Assembly (NCBI GenBank): GCA_015680685.1
Contig: MNCI01000889.1
Location: 84,254 to 132,530, forward strand
Source of the DNA: Gnetum montanum
Taxonomy: Eukaryota > Streptophyta > Gnetopsida > Gnetales > Gnetaceae
Direction of reading: 5' to 3'
Length of the DNA stretch: 48,277 nt
The notes under the pieces are model-generated. The model searched no databases and had not been told where the DNA came from. It was given only the letters and a program-made list of their open reading frames with translations. Of the stretch, positions 12,081-22,690 are shown in pieces (position 1 is the first letter of the stretch; each line of letters starts with the position of its first letter). The position numbers and the translations under genes are program-made.

Positions 12081-13769
12081 ATGCCTCTCCTACAAGATCA
12101 TAATAATGCCACACTTAGTGAGGAAGTTCATTGGATAACCAACGAATTATATGATAATGAAGGTTGGAGTACACAACCTGAAGTGGGGGTTTTTTATAGA
12201 CATCAACGAAAGCAACGTCATCCCAACACACAAAAGCATAACTTACAAGATGACGATGAACCCCTACTAGCCACTATAAGCTTAACACAAATACAGGAGG
12301 CTATTCGAATCTCCTGTAGGCATCGTAAAGAGAGCTGTCTACCTAGGCTTGATTTAAATAACTTTCCTACTTTTTTAGGAGGTTATGACTTAGATCCACA
12401 TCAACATTTACAAGCCTTCTATGATGCCTGTGCATGGAACAACATTGATAATGGTTGGCAAAAACTTCAGCTCTTTCCTCTGATACTCGTTGGCCAAGCA
12501 AAAGTATGGTATAGATTGTTAAAACCAAATTCAATACGATGTTGTTCAAAAATGGTAGAGTTATTTAACAAAAGATATCAAACCTACGCAAGAGTGTCAG
12601 CCTTGAGGAAACAAATCCAAGAGTGGAAACAAGCACAACATGAACCCTTGGACATGGCCTTAGAGAGATATTATGCACTNTAACAACAATCATTAGAGGA
12701 AGTCGAGGCAAAGATCAATAAGATGTTGGAATGGACATATAAAAAGTGTGCAAAATGTATCAATATTGTTGGAGATAGAGTTTTGACAACCCAAGAAATA
12801 GGACAGAACATCATTAGATGATCGGAATGAAGGGATGAAGGAAATAAGTCCTCAATTGCTAATCATACATACGAATTCAACATATGCCTGTACGATCACC
12901 CCAAGGACCAATGCCCAATATTGTTACATTTACATGAGCATTGGGGAAACACACTACATCCAAAATTCATACAGAGATATTGTGTTTGATCACAGTGGCA
13001 ACAATCCCAGTCATGGGGGAAGCCACCCCTAAACTGGAGACACCCTTCGTATCATCCGAATCCAAATGCTTGTCTAGTCCAATACCCTGTTTCTTCAACT
13101 GGGCCAGCATACTCTATCTCACCGCATTACCATTCTTCTCAATACTATCAGCCCATACCCTCAAAACAACCACTGCCTTGTGGACCATACACTCATCCTA
13201 ATTTTCAACATTCTCATTCTTTCCCTCCTTCTACATTGCCATCAACTATTCCTAAGGTGTCAGCACCATAGCAACAACCCACGAACGCTACTTGTGCTAC
13301 TGTTTCCAATAGCAGTGAAAAACCTCAACAACATCGAAGGTGTTATTTCTTTAGAAATGACCCTAGGAAGGGACAACACCATTCCAAGGCCACTGCATCC
13401 TCCAACTCAACACAATTCAAACACTGTGGTGCACCCTTATCTTCGAACCCAACGCCTCATGTTACTTCATCAGGGCCACCAACTAACACTCCAACAACCA
13501 TACGGCCCAATGAACATAGTCATGGAAGGCAACATTCTGATCCTTGCATACCATCTAATGGTCCCAAATATCATAGTGGGTCAACTCATTATCCGGGAAC
13601 TACATCGTATAAATTGCCCCACTATGCTTACTATAATCAGGTGTGTGAACCCCTATGGGGTAAGTATGGCCAAGTTCCAATATTTCCAACATGTAAGGAT
13701 CCTCATTTTTCATTTGTTAATCCTTGCCATACTCAACCATTTAGTTATGGGAGGTATCCCCCATTCTAA
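12081..13769 (+). pseudogene. gag: Element A Gag
   Basis: One frame from ATG 12081 to TAA 13767-13769 with about five internal stops and no frameshift. Residues 1-85 are a variable, charged N-terminus. Residues about 92-200 are the retrotransposon capsid domain: LPRLDLNNFPTFLGGYD, DPHQHLQAF, WQKLQLFPLILVGQAKVWY, ELFNKRYQTYARVSALRKQI. A single N at 12680 marks a loss of about 310 bp relative to element B: the frame jumps from the YYAL motif to QQSLEEVEAKINKM, which aligns with B after 24425. A zinc-knuckle remnant follows (ICLYDHPKDQCP, about 12882-12917), then a long P/S/Y/H-rich tail ending FSYGRYPPF. Gag packages the RNA and forms the particle. The stops are all one transition from CAA, CAG, CGA or TGG. 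Confidence 0.82.
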
Positions 13770-14540
13770 ATAACAAGAAGGGTTAATAAATATTTTTCAT
13801 TTTCTTTGATTTTACAACTTTTTGTTTTCTAGTTTTTCATTTTTCAATTTCTTGTTTTATCTTTTTATCTTTTTATTCTTTTTTTCTTTTTACATTTTTC
13901 ATAAGTAATCTCATCTATGAATAAAACACTCATGTGGCTCATTGGTTGAGGTGTGTTCTATGTTATCGAGTCTCAAATGATCAATTATTTGGATAGTGAG
14001 CCCACTACACCCACTCATCCATTCTACAAAATAAGAGGATCTGTTTGAGGGTACAGTGATATTCTTGTCATTCTTAAAACTTAAAATTAATTTTGTGTTC
14101 ATTGTACCCAGAATGAAGAAGGATGGACCAAGAAGGAATGATTATGATGTGACATAAAGGAGACTTGTGCATTCTCGTTGGTGACGTCCGTGGGAGTTAT
14201 CATGCAACATGGTTGTACTAAGATCCTTCTAGATCTAATGAAAATGGGAGTAAGAGTAATCAAAAGGGCTCTCAAAAATCCAATAAATCCAATACTGCTC
14301 TAGGGGGTCCCATTGGAAAGACATGCGCCCATGCCTAAAGGTTGGCAGCTTTACATGCAGGATTCGTTGTGCCCTAGGTCAATTACCTCATGTCCCAATC
14401 TCTCCAATCCCTTCTCTAGTTCGTCTCATCTCACTATTTGTGTAGTTGTTACTGGTGTCTCATGTAACATAGAATTCTTACCTCATTCCGATGCTATTCA
14501 CATGTGTCTATTTTATAAAATCAGTGTGGATTACATTTAA
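13770..14540 (+). other. Element A T-rich tract and noncoding region
   Basis: 13785-13905 is a T-rich stretch (TTTTCATTTT-like strings) that directly follows the coding region. B (26155-26310) and C (about 35150-34980 on minus) have the same feature in the same place. The frames 14313-14540 and 13911-14102 (minus) show no domain. Confidence 0.55.
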
Positions 14541-14550
14541 CCCTCCTAGT

Positions 14551-14621
14551 GCCCACGGACACTTTAAGTGTAGTTACACAAGGGCATTATAGGTTGGAAC
14601 CTACTTTGGGGAGGACCCACT
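14551..14621 (+). other. Conserved GGGCATTA / GGGGAGGACCCAC block
   Basis: GGACACTTTAAGTG, then AAGGGCATTATAGG, then CCTACTTTGGGGAGGACCCA. The same ordered block is in B (27297-27355) and C (33829-33901, minus). It is the best-conserved noncoding stretch of the internal regions. Function unknown; an RNA element for packaging or splicing is possible. Confidence 0.7.
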
Positions 14622-14960
14622 TATGTAATCTCTTGTAATTCTTAGTTATGACATAACTCACACACACCATTTATTACCCTCAGCCTATTTTTCATAATTT
14701 TCTTTCCCTACTACTCTCCCTCTGAATAATACCCTTCCTATGTACCATTACATGACCTTTTTCTCTCACTTACCACCCAAGGTCCTCATTGATAAATCCC
14801 ACAGATCATTATTCATGCCTTCAAAACCATCTAATTACCAAACAACCCCTTAACAATCGCCTAATATCATAAGTTACAACATTGATTTCTAGAAATCCCT
14901 AAAAATTTCAGTATTTTTGTGGTGGTACCCAATGTCACTAGGGCCGTGATACCGCGTCCC
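14622..14960 (+). other. Element A noncoding stretch
   Basis: Pyrimidine-rich sequence (CTCACTTACC, CTCTCCCTCT) without a coding signal. It leads into the internal TATA box. Confidence 0.4.
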
Positions 14961-14968
14961 TTCAAACC

Positions 14969-14976
14969 TATAAATA
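14969..14976 (+). promoter_or_regulatory. Internal TATA box of element A
   Basis: TATAAATA in the context CAAACCTATAAATAGG, preceded at 14946 by GTGATACCGCGT, which recalls the GATATC/GCGT motifs before the LTR TATA boxes. A single N follows at 14987. It could start a separate transcript for the 3' ORF, or be part of an old LTR remnant. Confidence 0.4.
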
Positions 14977-15125
14977 GGTGACCCCCNGCCATTCACATGG
15001 GGGATTTTTTCAAATTTTTCTCTATGATTTGCAAGTATGACACCTTTGCTTTTCAACCTCTATCTCGCTCACTGGTACTCCAATTTTCATTTCGTCTGAA
15101 CCTGCTTGAACCTGAAGTGTTCAAC

Positions 15126-15140
15126 TTAGTCGTGGGGGAG
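15126..15140 (+). other. Internal polypurine-tract-like motif, element A
   Basis: TTAGTCGTGGGGGAG closely matches the terminal tract ATTCAGTCGTGGGGGTA at 18352. B (27531) and C (33541, minus) carry it at the corresponding place upstream of the splice acceptor. Confidence 0.6.
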
Positions 15141-15400
15141 GGACACTTGCCGAATAGCACCTAACTTCTTTGGAATTTATCATCTCCCAAAGGACATTAT
15201 TAAGCATAATTAGTTGTAAATTAAGAATAAAATGTGCCAAAAAAATCATTTAATCCCGAGGTATACCGGGAAATCAAAATTGAAAACCACCTAAGTAACA
15301 TGAACTCATTATTACCATCTTTCGGGAAAGATCACATAAAGATAAAATAATTTAATTAATTAAGGCAAGCAGTAAGGTATAACTTAACTTCAAAAATAAC

Positions 15401-15431
15401 CTTACTAACACTTAACCCCGTGTGATTGCAG
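15401..15431 (+). promoter_or_regulatory. Putative 3' splice acceptor before the 3' ORF
   Basis: CTTACTAAC gives a good plant branch-point match, then a CT-containing stretch and TGTGATTGCAG. The ATG of the 3' ORF follows immediately. B has TGTGTGCAG at 27720-27728 and C TGTGATTGTAG on minus at about 33287-33297. Confidence 0.6.
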
Positions 15432-18204
15432 ATGGCCCCGAAACATGGACAATAGGAAGGTTCTGCTCAAGGTGGAAGCAAATGACCTAGGAGAGGTGGA
15501 AGACAAGATCCTACCAAAAAACATGCAGAATAGGAGGAATAATCATTTAGCATTCATCAAGAGAATCCTCCTACCATACAGTCTGGGTAGGTAGAAGGAG
15601 GATCTGCTACAATGCCTGAACAAGGACAACATCTCGCGTTGCCACAAGCTTGTATTCAGGCCATCCACTAAAAGTTCACATTTGCTATAGTGATTGTGGA
15701 ATTGAACATTGAATCTTTTGTAGAGTTCGCTCCTGGGGCTATTAGGGATCACCTCAAAGGGTCTCCCTTATGGCCTACCCTCTCTAAAAGCGGTGCCTGG
15801 TACTTAGGGGAGACGTACCAATTCTGGCACAACAGAGAGCAAGGCACCACTGTCAACATCTATGGTGTGTTAGTCGATTTCTCCACATAGGCCATTTCGA
15901 AAGTGTTAAACCTTCTAAATATAGGGCCAAAAGTTGCTTAGTTATCCACCCGTTCAAACCCCAATGTGCAACAATATTGGTTGGAAAGGGCTTATGGCAA
16001 AGATAAAACATTTGGTGAGTTGACGATGGAAGAGAGGATTTACTTCAAAATTAGAACATATCACCTCTTCCCCACAAAGGGCTTGAAAAGAATATCAACG
16101 TATGTAGCTAGAGGATGTGCAATGCTGATGGGAAAGGTTAACGCTAACCTACCCCATCTATATTTAACATAGATCCTAAGGCGGTTTGAGGAATGGAAGA
16201 TAGGGAAGATGGCATTGCCCTTCCCTTGTCTTATCAAGAATCTGTGCCAACGTGCTATGATCAGAGGATACAAAAATGATGTCCTCTGAAAGGCCCAGAG
16301 TGCTTCATATGCTGAATTGCTAAAGTCACCAGTTCCAAGGAAAAGCACTGGTGAAGAGCTGGGACCAGAACAGATGGCTGGACCAACTACAACTCAACTT
16401 GCAGGACCCAGCCAACCTCCAAGTATGGGTCCCAGCCAACAACAGGAAGTAGGGCCTAGCACAGGCCAAGACTAACCATCATCACCGCAAGACTACAGAT
16501 CGTTAATGAGCCATCTCAGGCCATCGCTAAGATGGTCAGTTGGTGAACTTGTGATGATGCAAATCTTTTCCATGTCATTGATGATGCCATTCAGCCCATA
16601 GTTTCCATGGATCGCAAAGGGGAGAAGTGTCTATTCACACAGGAGGAGGGGAAACTATTTGGTCACAACAGATCTCAGGAAACGCAGCATCTTTCCAAGT
16701 GTAGTTAGAAACTAGTGAAGGGGCCATTGTGGTGGTCATGCAACACCAAGATGCTGTAGGAGCTACAGAAGTGGTTGCATACCACATCAAAGAATTGTTT
16801 AATGTACTTGTTGTGCCACCGGTAGATCTCACAGGAGCACGGGATGCTAAAACTTTGGCCGAAACCTCAATGACTCCTGCGGAACATGAGGATGTGCTTG
16901 ATTGATTGCTACAAATAGGGACAGTTATGACGTCCCTATTTAACATCCCTCAGGATGTTACGGTAATTCAATCAGACCTCATTTCCATGAAGGGGAAGTT
17001 GGTCTTAACAAAAGTGAGGCCGAGCATGCTGAAGCAGAGGTGTAGAAATTACAAGAGTAACTCGTGATCCTACAAGTAGCACAGTGAGATCCTCTGTAAT
17101 TTGTTCCCACAAATTAGCTAGATAATTTCAGAACTAAGAAACTAACCAAGCTAATACTAGAGAATAAAAAGGTGGCTGATGAAAAAGAGAAGGCTATTTG
17201 GGATGCCTCCGTAGCATAGGCACAAACTCATGCACATATCAAGGCATTCAAGGCCTTACAAGAAGAAAACAAGTAGCTTGTTGCAGACAACCTTCAGTTA
17301 ACCACTGTGGAAAAGCAAAAGAATGTTCTTGAGGAACACTTCCATCGATTGCGAGAACAATTCATCCAGGTCAACTGAGACGTAAGCTGTTTGGCCAGAG
17401 AGAATTGAACCCTCTCAATGGAGGAGGTACGCGCCATTTGTCAAAAGTAAGCTATTGAGATAAGTGCATGGAAAAATGAGGCTAAACAACATGAAAAGTT
17501 AAAGGAGCACTTCCACGATCAGGTGGGAATGTATAAGAAAATCCTAAAAATGAGATCCATATGGCTAAGACCCACATCAATGCTATCAGTGCCCAACACA
17601 CTGGCTGGCGGCCATATTGGACACATATGCCTTTGCCCACCAAGCGGAAGTTAAGAACCAGGACCTGCAGATTTAGGATCTAACATAATACATGGAGTTG
17701 AAAAATCTGAGGTATGCCAACCTTATCATGTTAACAGTAGGGCACTTGAGGATAGAGCTCAAGTAGTAGGTAGCAACCATCCACATCAAATATGAAGCAG
17801 AATTTGCAGAACGCAAGAAGCTGTTGGAAAAATTGGAGATCACAAATTTTGAACTTGAGGTGGTGAAAGCTAGCTACCAAGGATAGAAAGGTGTCACAAT
17901 GGACTTGGCTTGATGGCTTGTGGATTTTCAAGAATACAAATATAAAGCCAAATCTTATGAGGAGGAATGACAGGTATTTGCGGCATGGTATGTTAAGGCC
18001 AATCAAATGTTTCTACAACTACCCTACCCATGGGAGGTGTCAACTTTGTCAAACATTGGAACATTAGCTTGGATGGCACAAGATCCCCAGACTAAAGAGG
18101 AGAAGCTCTAGGCCATACTCCAATGCCATCAAGTCTCAAAACCTGGAGCTCAAGACAAAGGGAAAGCACCAATGGAGGAGCCACCGCCACCAGGAACTAC
18201 ATGA
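15432..18204 (+). pseudogene. Element A 3' ORF: plant-mobile-type domain plus coiled coil
   Basis: Starts at ATG 15432 directly after a splice acceptor and stays in one frame to about 17530 with many stops that single transitions explain; the end (to TGA 18202-18204) is in another frame, so there is a frameshift at about 17530-17900. Residues about 85-260 hold IVELNIESFVEFAPGAI, TTVNIYGVLVDFST, VLNLLNIGP, LTMEERIYFKIRTYHLFPT and ARGCAMLMGKV. In order and spacing this resembles the plant transposon-protein domain (Transposase_32 type). A P/Q/G-rich linker follows (MAGPTTTQLAGPSQ), then a long heptad-like stretch (LQEENKXLVADNLQL, NVLEEHFHRLREQF) predicted as coiled coil. No signal peptide, membrane segment or furin-type site is visible, so I do not call it Env. 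It occupies the position of the env-like gene in Athila elements. Confidence 0.6.
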
Positions 18205-18351
18205 GTTCCACAAATTTTGTAGTATCACACATTCTTTGTGTTGTGTCCCAATTTTGTTTTCATTCCACACTATAGCATAACCCCATTTTCAATGTTCAAT
18301 AATCCCATACCTATCCACTATGTAATCACTGTAACTCAAGGATGAGTTTTC
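18205..18351 (+). other. Element A 3' untranslated region
   Basis: Noncoding. AATCCCATACCT and CTCAAGGATGAGTTTTCATTCAG are shared with B at about 28028-28078 (the second written here as conserved in two pieces, ACTC.AGGATG and TCATTCAG). Confidence 0.55.
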
Positions 18352-18368
18352 ATTCAGTCGTGGGGGTA
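18352..18368 (+). other. Element A polypurine tract
   Basis: ATTCAGTCGTGGGGGTA abuts the TGATGAG start of the 3' LTR. B has the same with one change at 28074-28090. Confidence 0.8.
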
Positions 18369-19195
18369 TGATGAGTCATCATTTGGGCGACTGCGATATT
18401 GCATACGCGATATCGCATGCCTAGCCCCGATATCGCATACACAATATTGCGACCTGTCTCCTCATCTATAAATAAGAGGTAGAAAGATTAGTTTAGCAAT
18501 TAAGAAGTTTTAGAGTTAGTTTTGATTTTATTTTTCATTTTCTCTCTCAACCCTTTGCCTCTCCGTGTATGCTCGTAGTGTGGTGATTATAATTGTACGG
18601 AACCTTTATTCGAGTGTGATGTACTTGGATACAGACATGACCAAAAATAAAGATCGATATTACTTCATCATTGCAGCATTTACTTAGAATAATTATTTAA
18701 TTAATTTTTATTTACTGCTTTCCTAGTTAATATCTCTCACCCTTAAACTCTTGATTAAACGTGGAATGAATACGACTTGATTACGAGCATTTAAGTGTGA
18801 CTACTTGGTAACCCAGTAGCATACCTAGGATCTACGCTTGGTAATCCTAGTAGTAGTCATGCACGAAGTCCAAGATGTGTAAGGATAATCAAGGAACAAA
18901 TGCTCATCGCACTTAGGCTAGATAGATTCTCTCACCCTCTCTCTCCTAGATTAGTGAATATTACTTTCCATTTCCTTCACGAGTAGCGTTAGATTAGGAA
19001 CCACATCATACACCTCACTCTAGACTAAACCATACGTGACAAAGATAATGCTAGTCTAGGTGGGAAGAAAGTGAACTACGACCTAAGGCTAACTGTCTAG
19101 ATGCCACAACTAGTCCGTCTACGGAGTTTGACTGGATCGCGTGTGTAACGCTCATATTCGTATGGTTAAGTGTAGGGGTACCTAGCCACTCATCA
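18369..19195 (+). repeat. Element A 3' LTR
   Basis: 827 bp, TGATGAGTCATC to CACTCATCA. It holds the best-preserved dyads (18391-18451: GCGATATTGCATACGCGATA and CGATATCGCATACACAATAT) and TATAAATA at 18467. The right copy of the CTAAT duplication follows. Confidence 0.9.
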
Positions 19196-20842
19196 CTAAT
19201 GACCAGGAAATGTGTGGTTTAACATTGCAACATCCATTTAGGCCATCAAAATGCCCTAAAATCATGATTGTAAGTCATGTTTTGAGTTTTCATAAGCCCC
19301 TAGGAGACATTCTAAATTAAGATCCAACATTTGAGCATTAGTTTTGGTAGCTTCTAGTACAACCAGAAACACAAAAGGTCTAAGTTTCATGTAGGTGATG
19401 TAACATGAGACTTAGCATCATCTAACTTAGTCAAATTTTAAACATATATTTGAAACTTACCTTTTGACTCTAGAGTCACCTCCATTAAGCCTTTGGCAAC
19501 CATCTTACATTAGTCCCAAGGTGATAGGCATTAATTTTTATCAATTTTGTCAAGCTATAGAAGACATGAACTAGAAATTTTTCTAAATATGTCTAGGTGA
19601 TACTTCTATAGTGTCAACATCACCCACCTTAATCAATTCTTTATCATAAGACCTAAAGGCAAAGTAGCATTACTTGTGTTAGATAAATTTTTAGAATGTG
19701 TTTCAAACTTTCTTTTTCAATATAGTTTTAACTTCTTTGGACCTCCAACATGAAGTTTATATTAGTCTCAAGTTGATGACATCAACATTGACAATTTTAT
19801 TAAGTTTTAGAAGACATCATATGATACATGAAATTTGACAAAATTCTCTTAGGCCAAGTAACATTAATGTCAGTGTCAATGTTACCTGCGTTTGTTAAAT
19901 CTACATTAGCATCATAAATTTGCAATTCAAATTTTAGTTTTTAAAAATAAACTTTAGTCAATTGTACTTGACTTTAAGATTGAATTTTAAAATCCTAATA
20001 TTATAAATACAAGCCCAAAATCTCAATTTAGAATCAATTTCTCAATATCCAAAAGTACTTTTGAATTTTAAGAGATCCAAAGCATGAGAACCTATATTCA
20101 CTACATCACCTACATGTTTCTTTTCCATCCTAGCATTTCTAGAAGTTCATGAGCTCTATTCTAGTGTCCAAGCTATTGGCGATACTTGCTAATGTTAGCA
20201 TTAGCATCACTCATCCCTATGTTAGCTAGTTTTTCAATGCTATCATCACTTATGGAATAGATCATAAAAAGACCATTTTGATCTCAAATTAACTCCAATC
20301 AGTACTGAAGGTTTTTCCATTCATATCTACATCCATTAGAGATTTAAATTTAGCATTAAAACCATTACATTATTCATAAATTGAGGTTTTATTATCAGTT
20401 TTACTTCATATTTTATATTCTTCCATCATTGTAGTACTTGGCCCTTCGTAGGAGGCAAACTTTTTCATTTACTTAATAAAGCACTTATTCTTTGAGAAGG
20501 GAGCTTAAATCATTTCATACATATCTAGTTTCACATTTTCTTACTAGTTTTCTGTGTTTATACATGTTTCCATTACTTGAAATTTATTTCAAGTTACTTG
20601 CATTACCTTCGTTTTTAAACATTAATATCTCCATCACTGAGTTAGTTCCCTATTAATCCTACATTGGATGATAGACTAAGTTCATATTTTATTAGAGGTT
20701 TGTGCCCCTTCATTTCCTAATCATTAATATCTTAAGGGTTACATCATTCTAAAGGTTGTTTTAAGATCATGTATTAGATACTTAACATCTAATTTATGGA
20801 AGTATTCTTGTAGGATTATGAAAAAGAAATTTTGCAGGAATA
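19196..20842 (+). repeat. Element O LTR2, remainder
   Basis: Aligns with LTR1: GGAAATGTGTGGTTTAACATTG here against GGAAAGTGTGGTTTTGACATTG at 6170 (conserved core GTGTGGTTT). By eye about three ~215-bp units (19210-19885) are present where LTR1 has about eight. The tail to 20842 matches 7960-8862, ending GCAGGAATA against ACAAGAACA. Confidence 0.6.
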
Positions 20843-21073
20843 GGGATGGTTAAATTAGCAAAAGGCTTTGACTATAGTTTTGATAAATAGAAGTTGTTTA
20901 TCATGCTACCTAGGGGATCGATGATATGGAGATCTATAAAAATCCTTCTCTTTTATTTTTTGTAGTTTTTGATGAAATCTTCAATCATAATTATGAACTT
21001 TTATAATATCTTTGTGACTAGATTTCATCAAGAGACTTAGGTGTTGTAAACAAAGAAACAACAAGAGCACTAC
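20843..21073. other. Unassigned AT-rich DNA
   Basis: Lies between the end of element O and an orphan reading frame. A short in-frame stretch at about 20970-21120 (DEIFNHNYELL) could belong upstream of that frame, which would need a frameshift. Confidence 0.35.
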
Positions 21074-21700
21074 ATGCACCTCATTCAATGGCAATTCATC
21101 TACTATGAGATAGATTTTAGTAATTGGTTTGACATCACTCACCCTAAAATTTTTATGCTACTAAAAGAATAAGGTTTGAAAATCCTAATTACTCCTCATG
21201 GTTTTTAATATATTATTAACAAATTCAAAGACTTTTGGCTAACCTTGGCCATTTATATTGATGAGAAGAACAAATCTATGGGTGGATAGTTGATGTTGAT
21301 GCTACATGCCATAGTGAATGAACATAATTTCATCTTCTCTAAAGAAGATGTCTCTACTATGCTGGGTTTCTACATGAAGGATAATGCTAGTATGTTGTCA
21401 ATGCTTTATCTTAGGAGAAGTTGACAATCTATTAGAAATTTATCAATGGCCTCAACTATGTGCCTATCACTTCGAAATAAGTAAGGGTTTTATAATTCCC
21501 ACTAGAATGGAGGTTACTCCAAAAGTGTGTTGATGATGAACCTCATTTCATTAAGTCACACTAGTCATATCCTAACCCTAGTAATGATGTTCATCCTAGC
21601 TATAAGGGACAAGAGGAGGTCAACTCTTCCTTTGTGTTAATGCACTTTATTCAACAACATTTGTGCATTGAGAAGATAATGAAGAATGCTTAATAAGTTA
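21074..21700 (+). pseudogene. Orphan decayed reading frame, plant-mobile-like
   Basis: From ATG 21074 one frame runs to about 21500 with five stops (TAA, TAA, TAG, TGA, TAA), each one transition from CAA, CAG or CGA. It contains FSNWFDITHPKIFMLL, LITPHGF, INKFKDFWLTLAIYID, MLMLHAIVNEHNFIFSKED and VSTMLGFYMKD. The order (a EFW-type aromatic motif, then a G..., then FS..DV..MLG) recalls the plant-mobile/Transposase_32 pattern in the 3' ORFs of A and D, but the similarity is weak. After about 21500 the coding signal fades. It lies between elements O and B and belongs to neither by position. No zinc knuckle or catalytic motif is visible. Confidence 0.4.
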
Positions 21701-21859
21701 GATTGTATTTTCCAATTAGTATCTATATGATCATATGAAAATCATCATTTTTAGTAATGCTAAGGTTCTTGTTTCTCAAGTCATAAAACATGGGTTCAAG
21801 CCTAGGTATTACCATATCCATTAACCCTCCTAAGATCCTATCTTGTTAGGATAAACATT

Positions 21860-22002
21860 AAGCCTCTAGGTAACATTCCTTTCTGGTAGTTTGACCTCTC
21901 TAGAGATAGAGGGAGAGTCCCATCTATAGACTATGGTCTAGGCCTAGAATCTATGTTACTGTATTCTAGATTTTCCCATCTATGTTACCTAGAGGCTTAA
22001 TG
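21860..22002. repeat. Rearranged, inverted U3 of element B 5' LTR
   Basis: ATTAAGCCTCTAGGTAACAT at about 21867 is repeated as its exact reverse complement at about 21982. GTCTAGGCCTAGAAT (about 21950) inverts ATTCTAGGCCTAGAC at 22039. TTTGACCTCTCTAGAGATAG is present twice in direct orientation (about 21892, 22073). The usual LTR start and dyads are missing. A foldback rearrangement or an assembly error would explain this. Confidence 0.6.
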
Positions 22003-22689
22003 GGTCTATAAATAAGAGGCGGCTCTCCCTTGTTTTCCATTCTAGGCCTAGACCGTAGTGAAAATCTAGCAATTTGACCTCTCTAGAGATAGAATATTTT
22101 CCATGTGCCCATAGTTGGAGCTCCAAAATGAACAAATCTTTATTCGAGCAAATATTGTACCTGAACACATGTTTGTGTACGGAACTAAAGATGAAATTCT
22201 TGGATAAACCTTGCAGTGCATGGAATAGGCTAATTAGGACTTTAATTATTTTTATTTACTGTTTATCATTTAAATTATTTATTAGTTATTAAATCTCTCT
22301 CAACCCTTCTCTCCTAGTTAAGTGCCTCAGTACGACCGCTACGAGCACATGCATTACGCTTGGTGATCCCAACAACAATTAGCGTTTGGTAACCAAGGTT
22401 GCATTGGTTCAGGGTGTGAATGGTAAGTGGGAACAGATGCTGAGACTAGGTTAATTAAGGCCTAGTTAGTTAGTTAAAGTTAGCTAATTAGTCTCTTCAA
22501 TCCTTCACCTCACTAGCATAGGAGATAAAATAGAAAAGCTATAAAAATACAAGTAAGTCTCGGAAGACAACGAATAATTAACCTTAAGTTAGTTAGTGTG
22601 TAGGCACTTAGTCTACGGAGTTCAACCGGATCGTGCGTGTTACACTCATATTCATATGGTTGAGTGTAGGGGTACCTCGCCACTCATCA
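22003..22689 (+). repeat. Element B 5' LTR (U3 start lost)
   Basis: From TCTATAAATAAGAGG (TATA box at 22007) to CACTCATCA, matching the B 3' LTR from about 28172 and the A LTR ends. The open frame 22074-22292 lies within it and is chance. Confidence 0.8.
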
Positions 22690-22690
22690 T

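Larger units (their letters stand above)
11107..19195 (+). mobile_element. LTR retrotransposon A (TGATGA family, Athila-like gypsy, non-autonomous)
   Basis: An 8.1-kb element with two complete LTRs (829 and 827 bp) and matching CTAAT on both sides (11102-11106 and 19196-19200), a 5-bp target duplication. Order: LTR, tRNA-Asp-type primer site, gag, T-rich tract, conserved GGGGAGGACCCAC block, internal TATA box, internal polypurine-like tract, splice acceptor, long 3' ORF, polypurine tract, LTR. No reverse transcriptase, RNase H or integrase is present, so it must have moved with enzymes from a relative such as C. Homology of gag to B and C, and of C's polymerase to Athila, gives the lineage. 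Confidence 0.88.
6131..20842 (+). mobile_element. Outer gag-only LTR element O (split by element A)
   Basis: A non-autonomous element with two long related flanks. LTR1 is 6131-8862. LTR2 is 11077-11106 plus 19196-20842, cut by insertion of element A. Between the LTRs lie only about 2.2 kb: a primer site, a decayed gypsy-type gag, a pyrimidine-rich stretch and a polypurine tract. No protease, reverse transcriptase or integrase is visible. Long LTRs with a short non-enzymatic interior resemble the LARD class. The reconstruction rests on homology of the LTR starts across the A insertion, on the TGTT...AACA ends of LTR1, and on a correctly placed primer site. No target duplication is visible (ATTAG before, GGGAT after). 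Confidence 0.6.

Noticed and set aside
12367-12549. Minus-strand frame inside the A gag
   Set aside because: Shadow of the gag frame on the other strand.
15432-18204. Calling the A 3' ORF an envelope gene
   Set aside because: No signal peptide, membrane anchor or cleavage site is visible; only its position is env-like.
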